Part shown: positions 52,271 to 61,881 of the stretch, piece by piece
How the letters are laid out: the number at the start of each line of letters is the position of its first letter
How positions within the stretch are numbered: the stretch's first letter is position 1
From: Breoghania sp963678585
Lineage (GTDB): Bacteria; Pseudomonadota; Alphaproteobacteria; Rhizobiales; Stappiaceae
DNA: 64,000 bases
Direction: 5' to 3'
NCBI GenBank assembly: GCA_963678585.2
Contig: CAXXGA010000001.1
Coordinates: 496,001 to 560,000, forward strand
Translations under genes and position numbers: made by a program
Notes under the pieces: generated by a model
The model's input: only the letters and a program-made list of their open reading frames with translations
The model's database searches: none
What the model was told of the DNA's origin: nothing

Positions 52271-52299
52271 TTGACAAGCCGTGGCAGGGTCCGTATGTA
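52271..52299 (+). promoter_or_regulatory. sigma-70-type promoter of tRNA-Leu
   Basis: TTGACA and TATGTA are separated by exactly 17 bp and end 13 bp before the mature tRNA start. It is the best housekeeping promoter match I noticed in the window. Confidence 0.85.
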
Positions 52300-52311
52300 T
52301 CGCCGCCATCG

Positions 52312-52398
52312 GCCCAGGTGGCGGAATTGGTAGACGCGCTAGCTTCAGGTGCTAGTGCTCGAAAGGGCGTGGAGGTTCGAGTCCTCTCCTGGGCACCA
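52312..52398 (+). tRNA. tRNA-Leu (anticodon CAG)
   Basis: 87 nt with encoded CCA. The acceptor arms GCCCAGG / CCTGGGC pair perfectly. The D-arm region GGCGGAATTGGTAGACGC, the anticodon arm GCTAGCTTCAGGTGCTAG with CAG, a long variable arm around TGCTCGAAAGGGCG and the T-loop TTCGAGT all fit a class II leucine tRNA. It is closely similar to the E. coli CAG isoacceptor. The promoter is upstream and a terminator lies 40 bp downstream. Confidence 0.97.
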
Positions 52399-52438
52399 AA
52401 TTCCCGTCTCCGGCAGCTACCACTGTCAGAGATTATTG

Positions 52439-52467
52439 AAAAAGCTCCGGTTTTCCGGAGCTTTTTT
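52439..52467. terminator. intrinsic terminator after tRNA-Leu
   Basis: AAAAAGCTCCGG-TTTT-CCGGAGCTTTTTT, a near-ideal bidirectional terminator. It ends the tRNA transcript and probably also the convergent GGDEF-EAL gene. Confidence 0.95.
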
Positions 52468-52539
52468 CGTTTGTGGCGTTGCTTCCTTCACGACCGGCCC
52501 AAGTTCGGAGCTGCCAGAAGCGGCGGCGCGTGCGCCGCT

Positions 52540-54771
52540 TCAGCGACCGCTCGCCTTGGCGCGATCACCGCCGTCGTAGGAACCCCCGTTTCGCGAATAC
52601 GAAAGCAGGCTGCGCATTTGTGACGCCGGGAGCGCGGGCGAGATCAGCGGCCCCTGGAATTCCGTGCAGCCGATATCCCTCAGCATCTCGCGTTCCTGCT
52701 CGGTTTCCACCTCTTCGACAACCACATCGATCTTCAGGGCATGAGCCAGAGCGACGAGCGCTCCGATAATGGCGCGCGCTTCCTTCACGTTGCCGAGCGC
52801 GTTGATAAAGGCGCGGTTGATCTTCAGCTTGTCGACCCCGAATTCGCGCAGGTAGCGCAGGGAGGTCTCGTCGGTGGAGAAGTTGGTGAGGACGATACCC
52901 ACCCCGGCGGCACGAAGCCGGGCCAGGCAGGCCCTGACGCGCTCGGAAAGCCGCAAGCGTTCGCCGTTGCGGATTTCGAAATGAATTCTTCCCGGAGCAA
53001 TGCCGTGCCCGGCGATGACCTCCAGGATCCTGTCTGCAAGGCGTTCGTTCTGGAAATGAGCGGGCGTCATGGAGATGATCACCCATGGCACCTCGCAGGA
53101 GGCCGCAAACGCGCAGATCTCGTTCAGCGCGAATTCGCCAAGCTGCGGGAGAAGACCACTCGATTCCGCGAGCGCGATGATGATGTCGGGGCGGATCCCG
53201 CAATAGTCCGGGTTATCCCACCGCAATCGGGCCTCCACCCCCACCAGTTCCCCCTTCTTCACACCGTGGATCGGTTCGTAGCGGAGCTGCAGGCTCCGGC
53301 CTTTTTCCAGCGCCACCTTCAGATCCCGTCCGATCGCACGGCGCTTGCGGACGATGTCGTCCATATCCTCGACGAATATCTGAAAGCAGCCACGCCCGCT
53401 TTCCTTGGCCTGGTAGAGAGCGACATCGGCCTTGCGCAACATGTCTTCGCTGGTGTCCGACACCCGCGACAGCGCGATTCCGACGCTGGCCCCGATGGAC
53501 GCATAGTCTCCGTCCAGATCGAACGGCCGATTCAATTCTCGGATGATCCGCGCCGACAAAGCCTCCGCTTCGGCGTCATTGGCGACGCCGACCTGGATGA
53601 TCGCGAATTCATCGCCGCTCAGCCGCGCAATCGTGTCGCTCGCGCGGCCAATGGAAAGGAGCCGTTGCGCCACCTCCACCAGAAGACGGTCGCCAACGGG
53701 ATGACCGAGCGTGTCGTTGACGTTCTTGAAGCCGTCCAGATCCAGATAGTGAAGCGCGATCTGGTCACTGTTTCTTCTGGCCATTTCCAGCGCGTGAGCG
53801 AGCCTGTCCTGGAACAGGGCGCGGTTTGGGATGCCGGTGAGCGAGTCATAGAAGGCCAGACGCACGGTCTTGGCCTTGCTGGCGGCCAGATCGTCGGAGA
53901 TGCGGCGAAGCCTGATCATCTGGAGCATGATAAGGGCGGCGGCGCAGAACAATCCCGCAACGGCCATCGGAGCAACCGTGCCGATAAGAGCGCGCGCCGG
54001 GCGGTGCGGATCCCAGAAGAAGCCACCCAGCACCTCACCGGCTTCGTTCCTGATCTCCAAAGATGCCCGGCTTGCGCGGAAAACCGTCCCGGGAAGGAAA
54101 GCCAGATTGTGGAGCCCGTACTGGGATTCCAGTTTTCCGCTCAGATCCTCACCGAGCGTCCGGGCAACGACATGCAGATACTCCGTTCCCGGCGCCTGCA
54201 TGACGCTGTCGTCGGAATGCACCAGCGGCCGAATGCTGACACGGGCGACACTGCCGTCGGGAAACGCCGCATAATCAACGACGAAAAGCCCTTCAAGCGC
54301 TTCACGCGTCTCGCTCAGGCCTTCGACGGCCTGGGCCATCTCCGCCCTCAGTTTCTCGATCAAAGGCATGAGCGCGGGCGCGTCGGCCTCAAAACTCGAA
54401 TTGGAGGCGAGCTTGCCGTTTCGTGCGGATCTTATCGGCTGATTGGCGCCATCGAGCAGATACACCCTCTCGTAGCCGTAAAAATAGCCCATCCATTCCA
54501 CGACATTGTCGGCAAGCCACTGTTCGTCATTCTTGCGCGCAGCCAAGATGGACTCGCTCCAGACGGTGACGCTCTCCTGGTTCTTGGGCAGTTGCTGATT
54601 GAGAGCGTCCAGCCCATTGCGGGCCAGCCGAACCTGATCCTCGACCGCCTCTTCATCGATCTCGGAAGCAGCCCACCAACCGACCGTGGCAATAGCCAGA
54701 ATTGCAGCTATGGTGACCACCACGAACAGATTGATCGTTCGTCGGGTGATCATCAGCATGTCGTTTTTCAT
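52540..54771 (-). CDS. membrane GGDEF-EAL protein with degenerate EAL domain
   Basis: 743 residues. A first membrane helix at about 13-34 and a second at 263-286 flank an extracytoplasmic sensor domain (about 35-262, CHASE4-like). The GGDEF domain (about 300-465) has an acceptable SGDEF active site (385-389), the inhibitory I-site RASD (376-379) and DGFKNVND, so diguanylate cyclase activity is likely. The EAL domain (about 480-730) keeps Glu513 (EAR), Lys650 and Gln706. However, the DDFG metal motif is TNFS (629-632), and other metal or catalytic positions are changed, so phosphodiesterase activity should be lost. AAGG precedes the ATG. Confidence 0.92.
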   Translation of the reverse strand: MKNDMLMITRRTINLFVVVTIAAILAIATVGWWAASEIDEEAVEDQVRLARNGLDALNQQLPKNQESVTVWSESILAARKNDEQWLADNVVEWMGYFYGYERVYLLDGANQPIRSARNGKLASNSSFEADAPALMPLIEKLRAEMAQAVEGLSETREALEGLFVVDYAAFPDGSVARVSIRPLVHSDDSVMQAPGTEYLHVVARTLGEDLSGKLESQYGLHNLAFLPGTVFRASRASLEIRNEAGEVLGGFFWDPHRPARALIGTVAPMAVAGLFCAAALIMLQMIRLRRISDDLAASKAKTVRLAFYDSLTGIPNRALFQDRLAHALEMARRNSDQIALHYLDLDGFKNVNDTLGHPVGDRLLVEVAQRLLSIGRASDTIARLSGDEFAIIQVGVANDAEAEALSARIIRELNRPFDLDGDYASIGASVGIALSRVSDTSEDMLRKADVALYQAKESGRGCFQIFVEDMDDIVRKRRAIGRDLKVALEKGRSLQLRYEPIHGVKKGELVGVEARLRWDNPDYCGIRPDIIIALAESSGLLPQLGEFALNEICAFAASCEVPWVIISMTPAHFQNERLADRILEVIAGHGIAPGRIHFEIRNGERLRLSERVRACLARLRAAGVGIVLTNFSTDETSLRYLREFGVDKLKINRAFINALGNVKEARAIIGALVALAHALKIDVVVEEVETEQEREMLRDIGCTEFQGPLISPALPASQMRSLLSYSRNGGSYDGGDRAKASGR

Positions 54772-55050
54772 TCGGCGCCTTCAACTCTTATTTTCCGAGT
54801 TAAATATACCGGCCAGTGTAAACACACTATTACAATTATAAGATAATACGTATAACTACAAATACAGACAACGTAAATGTCTTGAGATATATTTTACAGC
54901 ACACGACATCACCCACCAACGTCGGCTAATGTCTATTTTCAATAGATGTACTGGTCATTTATTACATGCGCAGACATCCCTCTGAGGCCGAAACGCAATG
55001 TCTCTGGTTTACCCGCAGATCTGAACAGGACATCAGCGGGCAAGAGGGTC
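54772..55050. other. AT-rich intergenic region
   Basis: Strikingly AT-rich compared with the rest of the window, especially 54781-54960. It holds no gene. It presumably carries the GGDEF-EAL promoter, and its composition could mark an old insertion or a regulatory curvature region. Confidence 0.5.
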
Positions 55051-55395
55051 TTACGCCTGGTTATGCATGCCGGGAATTCCGTCTGCGGGCCGCTTTGCGC
55101 AGGCGAATGTCTCGCGGGTACCTTTGAGCATCAGGGCCTCGCCCGGCTTTGACAGACCGGCCTCATCGAGCGCCGCGGAGACCTGACGCCGGTGCAAGAC
55201 GCGTCCGTTCGGATCGCCCGCAAATGCCTGGCGCCAAACTCGTCTCCTGTCTTCTGCCGACAAGCCGAGCCCGGGTGCCGCCTTCAACAGCAAGACCGCG
55301 CCGAGATTGGCGCCCTCCGCTACGAACAACCAGCCTGTCCCCTGCCGGACATGGCAGATGGCAAGAGCGAAGCCAGCCCTTGCGCGATTTGCGTA
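55051..55395 (-). pseudogene. C-terminal remnant resembling a heme-oxygenase-like protein
   Basis: From just after a TGA at 55396-55398 the minus strand reads about 114 codons to a stop. The part GWLFVAEGANLGAVLLLK, then LGLS, followed by a Gly-Arg-rich C-terminal half, resembles the EGSxLGG helix and tail of biliverdin-forming heme oxygenases. The N-terminal half with the proximal heme histidine is absent, because the exonuclease gene starts at 55493 and no plausible start with a ribosome-binding site is seen. I read it as a truncated, decaying gene. The family call is from memory and moderate. Confidence 0.4.
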
Positions 55396-55492
55396 TCAGA
55401 GCGGTGGTTGGCAGGAAGAACCGCTTCTGGCATACACGGGTCATATCGCGGTCATTTCCGCGGCCTTCCTTTGATTCCAGTGAGATGCCTCC

Positions 55493-56113
<621 letters not shown>

Positions 56114-56220
56114 GCCCCACATCGCGTCGCAGCATCGGGGCGGCGCGCAAGGCGATCCTGCGACAGATCCGACGATTTTGAGTTGCGGAAGCCACGTTGC
56201 GTTCTACATCCGCCACAATG

Positions 56221-56253
56221 CTGCGTATAAGAATGTCTGGGCTGCGTATAAGA
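56221..56253 (+). repeat. 12-bp direct repeat, 21-bp period, upstream of lptC
   Basis: CTGCGTATAAGA occurs at 56221-56232 and again at 56242-56253. Each copy contains TATAAG, a possible -10 element. It lies 40-70 bp before the lptC start. Confidence 0.6.
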
Positions 56254-56292
56254 GTCGTCCGTTCAATTTGAACCCGCGCTGCCAGGAGCGAG

Positions 56293-57015
56293 ATGGATCA
56301 GCACACCGACCAGAACGGACAGACGCTCGGCCACGGCCATGCGCGCACGGCGCCTGCGCAGCTTTGGGGCGTGCAGAGCCCCGACCGGCTGCGCCGCGAA
56401 CGGAGAGCCGCGCGCCGTCATTCGACGCGCGTGCGCTGGCTCAAGCGCCTGTTGCCTGCCGTCAGCGGTCTGATCGTTCTGGGCGTGGTGGGCGCGATGG
56501 CGCTGCGCAACCTGCTACCGGGCTTCGATCTCGGCGCAATCGACATCACCACCGAAGGCATCGTCATGAGCAATCCGGAACTGTCGGGCCATGACGGGGA
56601 GCGTTCCTACTACGTCACGGCGAGCCGTGCGATCCAGAGCCTGATCAATCCCAAGATCATCAATCTGGACGAAATCGACGCACGGGTGACGTTGAGCGCA
56701 GACGAATGGGTCGCCTTCACGGCGCCTTTCGGGGTCTATGACAGCGGCCAGGAAACCCTGAAGCTTTCCGACGGCATCGCGCTCAAATGGAGCCGGGGTT
56801 ACGATGTCACTCTGAGCGGAGCCAAGATCGACCTGAAGGACGGAACAATCCTGTCGGACGATGCGATTTTCGTGACATCCGAGCAGGGGAATTTCGAAGC
56901 CGGCAAGATCTCGGTTGCAGATAACGGCTCCAGCGTCCAATTCTCTCAAGGCGTGAAGATGACGCTTCACCCGGCCAATCTGGATCACAAAACCCAAGGG
57001 GACCAAGCCCAGTGA
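56293..57015 (+). CDS. lptC: LPS export protein LptC
   Basis: 240 residues. One N-terminal membrane helix (LLPAVSGLIVLGVVGAMAL, around 55-75) anchors a periplasmic beta-jellyroll. The body has the NPELSGHDGERSYYVTASRA stretch and repeated strands ending in GNFEAGKISVADNG, typical of alphaproteobacterial LptC. It links the LptBFG ABC complex to LptA for lipopolysaccharide transport across the periplasm. Its stop overlaps the lptA start (GTGA). The frame was chosen from ATG 56293 after a GAGCGAG purine stretch. Confidence 0.88.
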   Translation: MDQHTDQNGQTLGHGHARTAPAQLWGVQSPDRLRRERRAARRHSTRVRWLKRLLPAVSGLIVLGVVGAMALRNLLPGFDLGAIDITTEGIVMSNPELSGHDGERSYYVTASRAIQSLINPKIINLDEIDARVTLSADEWVAFTAPFGVYDSGQETLKLSDGIALKWSRGYDVTLSGAKIDLKDGTILSDDAIFVTSEQGNFEAGKISVADNGSSVQFSQGVKMTLHPANLDHKTQGDQAQ

Positions 57016-57578
57016 TCAGCCCAATGATCCGCATCCGGCCGTTTTCCGGCCTGCTCCTCGCCCTCGCGCTTTCCTTTGCGCAGCCCGTCGCGGCCCAGAC
57101 CTTTTCCGACAGTTTCGCAGGCTTCGGCTCCAATGAACGCGAGCCGATCCAGATCGAGGCCAAGGAACTGAAGGTCGAGGACAAGGATCATACGGCCGTG
57201 TTCGTCGGCGACGTCATCGTGCGGCAGGGCGACGCCACGCTGAAGACCCAGCGGCTGAAGATCCACTATGCGGGCTCTGCCGCAGGCGGCGCAGTGCAAA
57301 GCCGGATCTCGAAAATGGAAGCCAGCGGCACCGTTCTCATCTCCTCGAAGGACCAGACCGCCACCGGCGATCACGCCTCCTTCGACATGGAACGCGAGTT
57401 TCTGGTGCTGACGGGCAAGGAAGTCGTACTCTCGCAAGGTCCCAACGTGGTCGTGGGAAGCCGGCTGACCGTCAACCTGAAGACCGGCAAGGTCGATCTG
57501 GAAGCGCCCAAGCAGGGCCGGGTCAAGGTGCTGATCACCCCCAACAGCTTCAAGAACACAACGGGCAGCGCGAACTGA
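57012..57578 (+). CDS. lptA: LPS transport periplasmic protein LptA
   Basis: 188-residue protein with a Sec signal (FSGLLLALALSFAQPVAA, cleavage near residue 29). The OstA/LptA domain follows: PIQIEAKELKVEDKDHTAVFVGDVIVRQ, then SRISKMEASGTVLISSKDQTATGDHA. It bridges the periplasm for lipopolysaccharide export. The start is either GTG 57012, overlapping the lptC stop, or ATG 57024; the overlap favours coupled translation from GTG. lptB follows after about 130 bp. Confidence 0.92.
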   Translation: MISPMIRIRPFSGLLLALALSFAQPVAAQTFSDSFAGFGSNEREPIQIEAKELKVEDKDHTAVFVGDVIVRQGDATLKTQRLKIHYAGSAAGGAVQSRISKMEASGTVLISSKDQTATGDHASFDMEREFLVLTGKEVVLSQGPNVVVGSRLTVNLKTGKVDLEAPKQGRVKVLITPNSFKNTTGSAN

Positions 57579-57705
57579 TCCGCCCCGCTCCGCTCATCGC
57601 GCCATCATATGACGCGCTGCGGCTCGACACGTCCGCACAAAATCTGTACGAGAAATCAGCCGGTTCGCGTGCCGGTCACCGGCATCCATTTCGAGACACG
57701 AACCG

Positions 57706-58524
57706 TTGAAGCTGATCCCGTTCCATTTCCCGTTCTCCTTCAAGGGACGTTCCGCGAGCGCGTCGTCCGCCGCGGCAGACGACGCGACGCCTGAGGCGGA
57801 CGGGGAGGCGCTCGTGATCTCCAGCATCGCCAAGAGCTATCGCCGGCGGCAGGTGGTGAAGGATGTGAGCCTGTCGGTACGCCGCGGCGAAGCGGTGGGC
57901 CTTCTGGGCCCCAACGGCGCGGGCAAGACCACCGTCTTCTACATGATCACCGGCCTGATCCAGCCCGACCACGGCGCGATCCATCTCGACGGTTTCGACA
58001 TCACCCGCCTCCCCATGTATCGCCGCGCGCGCCTCGGCATCGGCTACCTGCCGCAGGAAGCCTCGATCTTCCGCGGCCTGACGGTTGAGGAAAATATCCG
58101 TGCGGTGCTGGAAGTGGTGGAGCCGAACCGCAAGCGGCGGGCGGAGGAACTGGACGCGCTGCTGGCGGAATTCGGCGTCACCCATCTGCGCAAGTCGCCC
58201 TCCATCGCGCTTTCCGGCGGCGAGCGGCGGCGCGTGGAAATCGCCCGCGCGCTGGCCAGCCGACCGGCCTTCATGCTGCTCGACGAACCCTTCGCGGGCA
58301 TCGACCCCATCGCGGTCGGCGATATCCAGCAGCTTGTGCGCCATCTCACCCAGCGCGGGATCGGCGTGCTCATCACCGACCATAACGTGCGCGAGACGCT
58401 CGGCCTTATCGACCGCGCCTATATCATCGCGTCCGGCGAAGTGCTGACCGAGGGACTGCCGCGCGACATCGTGGACAATCCCGACGTGCGCCGTCTCTAT
58501 CTGGGCGAACAGTTCACGTTCTGA
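57706..58524 (+). CDS. lptB: LPS export ABC transporter ATPase LptB
   Basis: 272 residues from TTG 57706. Walker A is GPNGAGKTT, signature LSGGERRRVEIARAL, Walker B FMLLDEPFAGIDP, and the switch His is in ITDHNVRE, all characteristic of LptB. It powers extraction of LPS with LptFG. The first 40 residues (RSASASSAAADDATPEAD) form a low-complexity extension common in Alphaproteobacteria. No ATG is available before the domain; a later GTG start near 57812 is possible, since the ribosome-binding site at TTG is weak. Confidence 0.93.
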   Translation: MKLIPFHFPFSFKGRSASASSAAADDATPEADGEALVISSIAKSYRRRQVVKDVSLSVRRGEAVGLLGPNGAGKTTVFYMITGLIQPDHGAIHLDGFDITRLPMYRRARLGIGYLPQEASIFRGLTVEENIRAVLEVVEPNRKRRAEELDALLAEFGVTHLRKSPSIALSGGERRRVEIARALASRPAFMLLDEPFAGIDPIAVGDIQQLVRHLTQRGIGVLITDHNVRETLGLIDRAYIIASGEVLTEGLPRDIVDNPDVRRLYLGEQFTF

Positions 58525-58734
58525 CGGTTTTCGCGCGCGCCGGTGCGGTTCATGCGCGGGTCGATGGCCCAAGACATGGCGCCTCCGGCTCTCCCGGTGC
58601 GCAAACCGCCCCCCTCTTTTCGTAGCATTGATAACGCGAAGGCGGTTTACACTTTGAACGCGGTTTGCGCGTAGTGTAAGAAACTGATTAGCAAGAATTG
58701 GACCAGTTTACCGCAACAGGGTCGCCCCGCGCCT

Positions 58735-60369
58735 ATGGCCATTGCACCGAGATTAGAGGTTCGCCAGAGCCAGTCCCTTGTGATGACGCCCCAGCTGATG
58801 CAGGCCATCAAGCTGTTGCAGTTGTCCAATCTGGATCTGGTCGCCTATGTGGACGCCGAACTGGAACGCAATCCGTTGCTGGAACGCAACGAGGGCGACG
58901 ATGCGCCTGCGGGCTCCGGCGAAGGCGAGGCAGCGGGCGCGGAGCGCGGCGAGACGGGCGAAGGCGGACGCGACGATTTTTCGGGCGGCGAGACGACCGG
59001 CGAGTCGGGAAGCCGCGAAACTGCGGGCGATGAAGGCGGCCCGGATATGGCCGCTTCGGATATGGCCGGTTCCGACGATGGATCGGAGTGGATCGGAGCG
59101 GAGATCGACCGCGAACCCGGGGCAGTTGCCGAGAAGCTCGATACCGACTTCGAGAATGTCTATCAGGGCGACAGCCAGGCCGATGCGGTGCCCGATCCGG
59201 GCGCGCTGGCGGGCGATCCCTGGCAGCAGGGCGGCGGGCGCGGCGCAGCGCTTTCCGAAGACTACAATCTGGAAAGCTTTGTTGCGGAAGAGGAAACGCT
59301 CGCAGACCATGTGAGCGCACAGATGACGCTTCTGCTTACCGACCCGGTGGACCGGCTCATCGCGGGAAATCTGATCGACAATCTGGACGAGGCCGGATAC
59401 CTGCGCACGAGTGTCGGCGAAGTGGCGGAGAGGCTGGGGGCGGAACCCGAGCGCGTCACGGCGGTCCTGACGCAATTGCAGACGCTGGAGCCCATCGGCG
59501 TCTTTGCCCGCAATCTGGCGGAGTGCCTGCGCCTGCAATTGCAGGAGAAGAACCGCTACGACCCCGCCATGGCCGCCCTTCTGGACAATATCGAGTTGCT
59601 GGCCAAGCGCGATATCTCAGCCCTTAAGAAACTTTGCCGGGTAGATGACGAGGATCTCTCGGAGATGATCCAGGAGATCCGGGCGCTCAACCCGCGCCCC
59701 GGCAGCGCTTTCGGCTCCGTGCTCGTGCAGCCAATGGTACCGGACGTGATCGTGCGGCCCGGCTCCGACGGCGGTTGGGCGATCGAGCTTAACAGCGACA
59801 ATTTGCCCAAGGTTCTGGTCAACCAGACCTATTACGCGACCGTGCAGAAGACCGCGCGCGACGAGACGGAGAAGGCCTATCTGACCGATTGCCTGCAAAC
59901 GGCCAACTGGCTGGTGAAGAGCCTCGACCAGCGCGCCAAGACCATCTTGAAAGTCGCCACGGAAATCGTGCGCCAGCAGGATGCGTTTCTCACCCACGGC
60001 GTCCAGCACCTGCGGCCGCTCAACCTGCGTACCGTGGCGGACGCCATCGGCATGCACGAATCTACCGTCTCGCGGGTCACCTCCAACAAGTACATGGCGA
60101 CCAACCGCGGCATATTCGAGTTCAAATATTTTTTCACCTCCGCAATCGCATCGTCGGAAGGCGGTGATGCGCATTCGGCCGAAGCCGTCCGTCACCGCAT
60201 CCGCCAGATGATCGATCAGGAGAGTCCCAACGCGATTCTGTCGGACGACACCATCGTCACGATGCTCAAGGCGGCGGGCATCGACATCGCCCGACGGACG
60301 GTAGCCAAATATCGGGAATCCTTGCGGATTCCATCGTCCGTCCAGCGACGGCGCGAGAAGCGCCGATAG
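58735..60369 (+). CDS. rpoN: RNA polymerase sigma-54 factor
   Basis: 544 residues. The N-terminal activator-interaction region is Gln/Leu-rich (RQSQSLVMTPQLMQAIKLLQLS near residues 9-30). An acidic, Gly-rich linker at about 60-150 is followed by the core-binding region. The helix-turn-helix is near LRTVADAIGMHESTVSRVTSNKY, and the RpoN box ARRTVAKYRE is at about 519-528. It directs transcription of nitrogen, transport and other genes. Its place between lptB and hpf-ptsN is the classic proteobacterial order. Confidence 0.96.
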   Translation: MAIAPRLEVRQSQSLVMTPQLMQAIKLLQLSNLDLVAYVDAELERNPLLERNEGDDAPAGSGEGEAAGAERGETGEGGRDDFSGGETTGESGSRETAGDEGGPDMAASDMAGSDDGSEWIGAEIDREPGAVAEKLDTDFENVYQGDSQADAVPDPGALAGDPWQQGGGRGAALSEDYNLESFVAEEETLADHVSAQMTLLLTDPVDRLIAGNLIDNLDEAGYLRTSVGEVAERLGAEPERVTAVLTQLQTLEPIGVFARNLAECLRLQLQEKNRYDPAMAALLDNIELLAKRDISALKKLCRVDDEDLSEMIQEIRALNPRPGSAFGSVLVQPMVPDVIVRPGSDGGWAIELNSDNLPKVLVNQTYYATVQKTARDETEKAYLTDCLQTANWLVKSLDQRAKTILKVATEIVRQQDAFLTHGVQHLRPLNLRTVADAIGMHESTVSRVTSNKYMATNRGIFEFKYFFTSAIASSEGGDAHSAEAVRHRIRQMIDQESPNAILSDDTIVTMLKAAGIDIARRTVAKYRESLRIPSSVQRRREKRR

Positions 60370-60636
60370 GCCTATTTTCCAGACATATTCCCCGCTCTTT
60401 CTGAACATGCCGTCGCGGCTACATGGCAGCTACGGGCGACCACGATTGACTTCGTGAACGCGCCGACATAGAAGTCCGGGCTCGTTTCGACGGGCCAACC
60501 TCACGCGACAGAAGATGCGGCACTTGGGGAGCGGTCGTGATATCCTGCTCTTGCCGCAGATAGCGGTTCGGACAGGTCGCCAGACGAATTCGGGCGGGCC
60601 TGTTCTGGTCGATCAAGACAAAGTCAGAGGAACTCC

Positions 60637-61218
60637 ATGACCTTGCGGATTTCGGGAAAGAACGTCGACATCGGCGATTCCATGCGCACGCATGCAGAAC
60701 AGAGGATCGATGAGGCGCTTTCCAAGTATTTCGATGGCGGTTATGACGCCACCGTTACGCTCGGACGCGAAGGATCGGGCTATCGTTCGGAGTGCAAGAT
60801 CCGGCTCGACACCGGCATTGTGCTTCAGGCATCGGCGGAATCGCCGGACCCCCGCGCGAGTTTCGACCAGGCAGCGGATCGTATCGAGAAGCGTCTGCGC
60901 CGCTACAAGCGCAAGCTGAAGGATCACACGTCCGCGGGCACTGTACGTGCCGTGACCGAAGCAACCTCCTACGTGCTCGCCTCTCCTGAAGAGGAAGAAG
61001 AGGTTGAAGAGAACTTCAATCCTGTCGTCATCGCGGAAACGCCGTCGCGCGTTCGCACGCTGACCGTCGGCATGGCCGTCATGGAACTGGACCTGTCCGA
61101 AGCGGCAGTCGTCATGTTCCGCAATGCCGGCACGGGCGGCCTGAACGTCGTCTATCGCCGCAACGACGGGAATATCGGTTGGATCGACCCCTCTCTTTCA
61201 GAGACACCGGCATCCTGA
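60637..61218 (+). CDS. hpf: ribosome hibernation factor, long form (HPF/RaiA)
   Basis: 193 residues. The N-terminal S30AE domain (about 1-105; ISGKNVDIGDSMRTHAEQRI, ending RRYKRKLKDH) binds the small ribosomal subunit. A Glu-rich linker (about 117-126) precedes the C-terminal dimerisation domain (about 132-188; RVRTLTVGMAVMELDLSEAAVVMF), which makes 100S ribosomes. GAGGA precedes ATG 60637. The long form is standard outside Gammaproteobacteria. It sits between rpoN and ptsN. Confidence 0.95.
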   Translation: MTLRISGKNVDIGDSMRTHAEQRIDEALSKYFDGGYDATVTLGREGSGYRSECKIRLDTGIVLQASAESPDPRASFDQAADRIEKRLRRYKRKLKDHTSAGTVRAVTEATSYVLASPEEEEEVEENFNPVVIAETPSRVRTLTVGMAVMELDLSEAAVVMFRNAGTGGLNVVYRRNDGNIGWIDPSLSETPAS

Positions 61219-61288
61219 CCTGATAACAGGCACCAAGGTCGCCCGCGCGCACCTCGGTACGCGCGGCGACCATATACGGGCTTACATT

Positions 61289-61753
61289 ATGGATTTGAGC
61301 GACCTCATCACGGCAGACGCCATCATTCCGGCGCTCAAGGTGAACAGCAAGAAGCAGGTCATCCAGGAACTGGCCGCCAAGGCAGCCAGCATCACGGACC
61401 TGCCGGAACGCGACATCTTCGACACCCTGCTGCAGCGCGAACGTCTGGGCTCCACCGGCGTGGGCCACGGCATCGCCATCCCGCACGGCAAGCCGGTGAC
61501 GCTGAAGCGCCTCGTGGGCGTCTTCGCGCGCCTTGAACGCCCGATCGATTTCGATGCGCTGGACGACCAGCCGGTGGATCTCGTATTTCTGCTGCTGGCG
61601 CCCGAAGGCGCCGGAGCCGATCACCTGAAAGCGCTCGCCCGCGTCGCGCGTCTCCTGCGCGATCCCGGCGTCGCTGCGAAACTGCGCGCCAGCAACGATG
61701 CAGCCGCGATCTACGCGCTGCTCACCCAGCCAAATGCATCCAACGCGGCCTGA
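61289..61753 (+). CDS. ptsN: nitrogen-regulatory PTS IIA protein
   Basis: 154-residue EIIA-Ntr. The phosphorylated histidine is His66 in GVGHGIAIPHGK, and RERLGSTGVG precedes it. It accepts phosphate from NPr and regulates potassium, nitrogen and carbon functions by protein contact rather than sugar transport. It is downstream of rpoN and hpf, as in most Proteobacteria. An 18-bp palindrome lies 43 bp beyond its stop. Confidence 0.95.
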   Translation: MDLSDLITADAIIPALKVNSKKQVIQELAAKAASITDLPERDIFDTLLQRERLGSTGVGHGIAIPHGKPVTLKRLVGVFARLERPIDFDALDDQPVDLVFLLLAPEGAGADHLKALARVARLLRDPGVAAKLRASNDAAAIYALLTQPNASNAA

Positions 61754-61795
61754 CATCTCCGGCTGACGATCCCCGACAGACGGTCACCAACTGGC

Positions 61796-61813
61796 GATCA
61801 CCAGCTGGTGATC
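61796..61813. repeat. 18-bp perfect palindrome downstream of ptsN
   Basis: GATCACCAGCTGGTGATC is a perfect 18-bp palindrome. It is immediately preceded by a degenerate copy with GTCACCAACTGGCGATC. No T-run follows, so it may be an RNA 3'-end structure or a protein-binding site. Confidence 0.65.
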
Positions 61814-61881
61814 TCCGGAAGGATCTCCCCTTCTCAAGCACCGCCCGGCAACGGCCTTTTCTGGCGCATTCGGACTTTGCC

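Noticed and set aside
52312..52620. Genomic island integrated at tRNA-Leu
   Set aside because: No integrase and no repeat of the tRNA 3' end were seen downstream. The terminator and a chromosomal-type gene follow directly.
52741..54846. 701-codon open frame on the plus strand
   Set aside because: It is antisense to the GGDEF-EAL gene, whose domains are unmistakable. It has no ribosome-binding site or recognisable domain.
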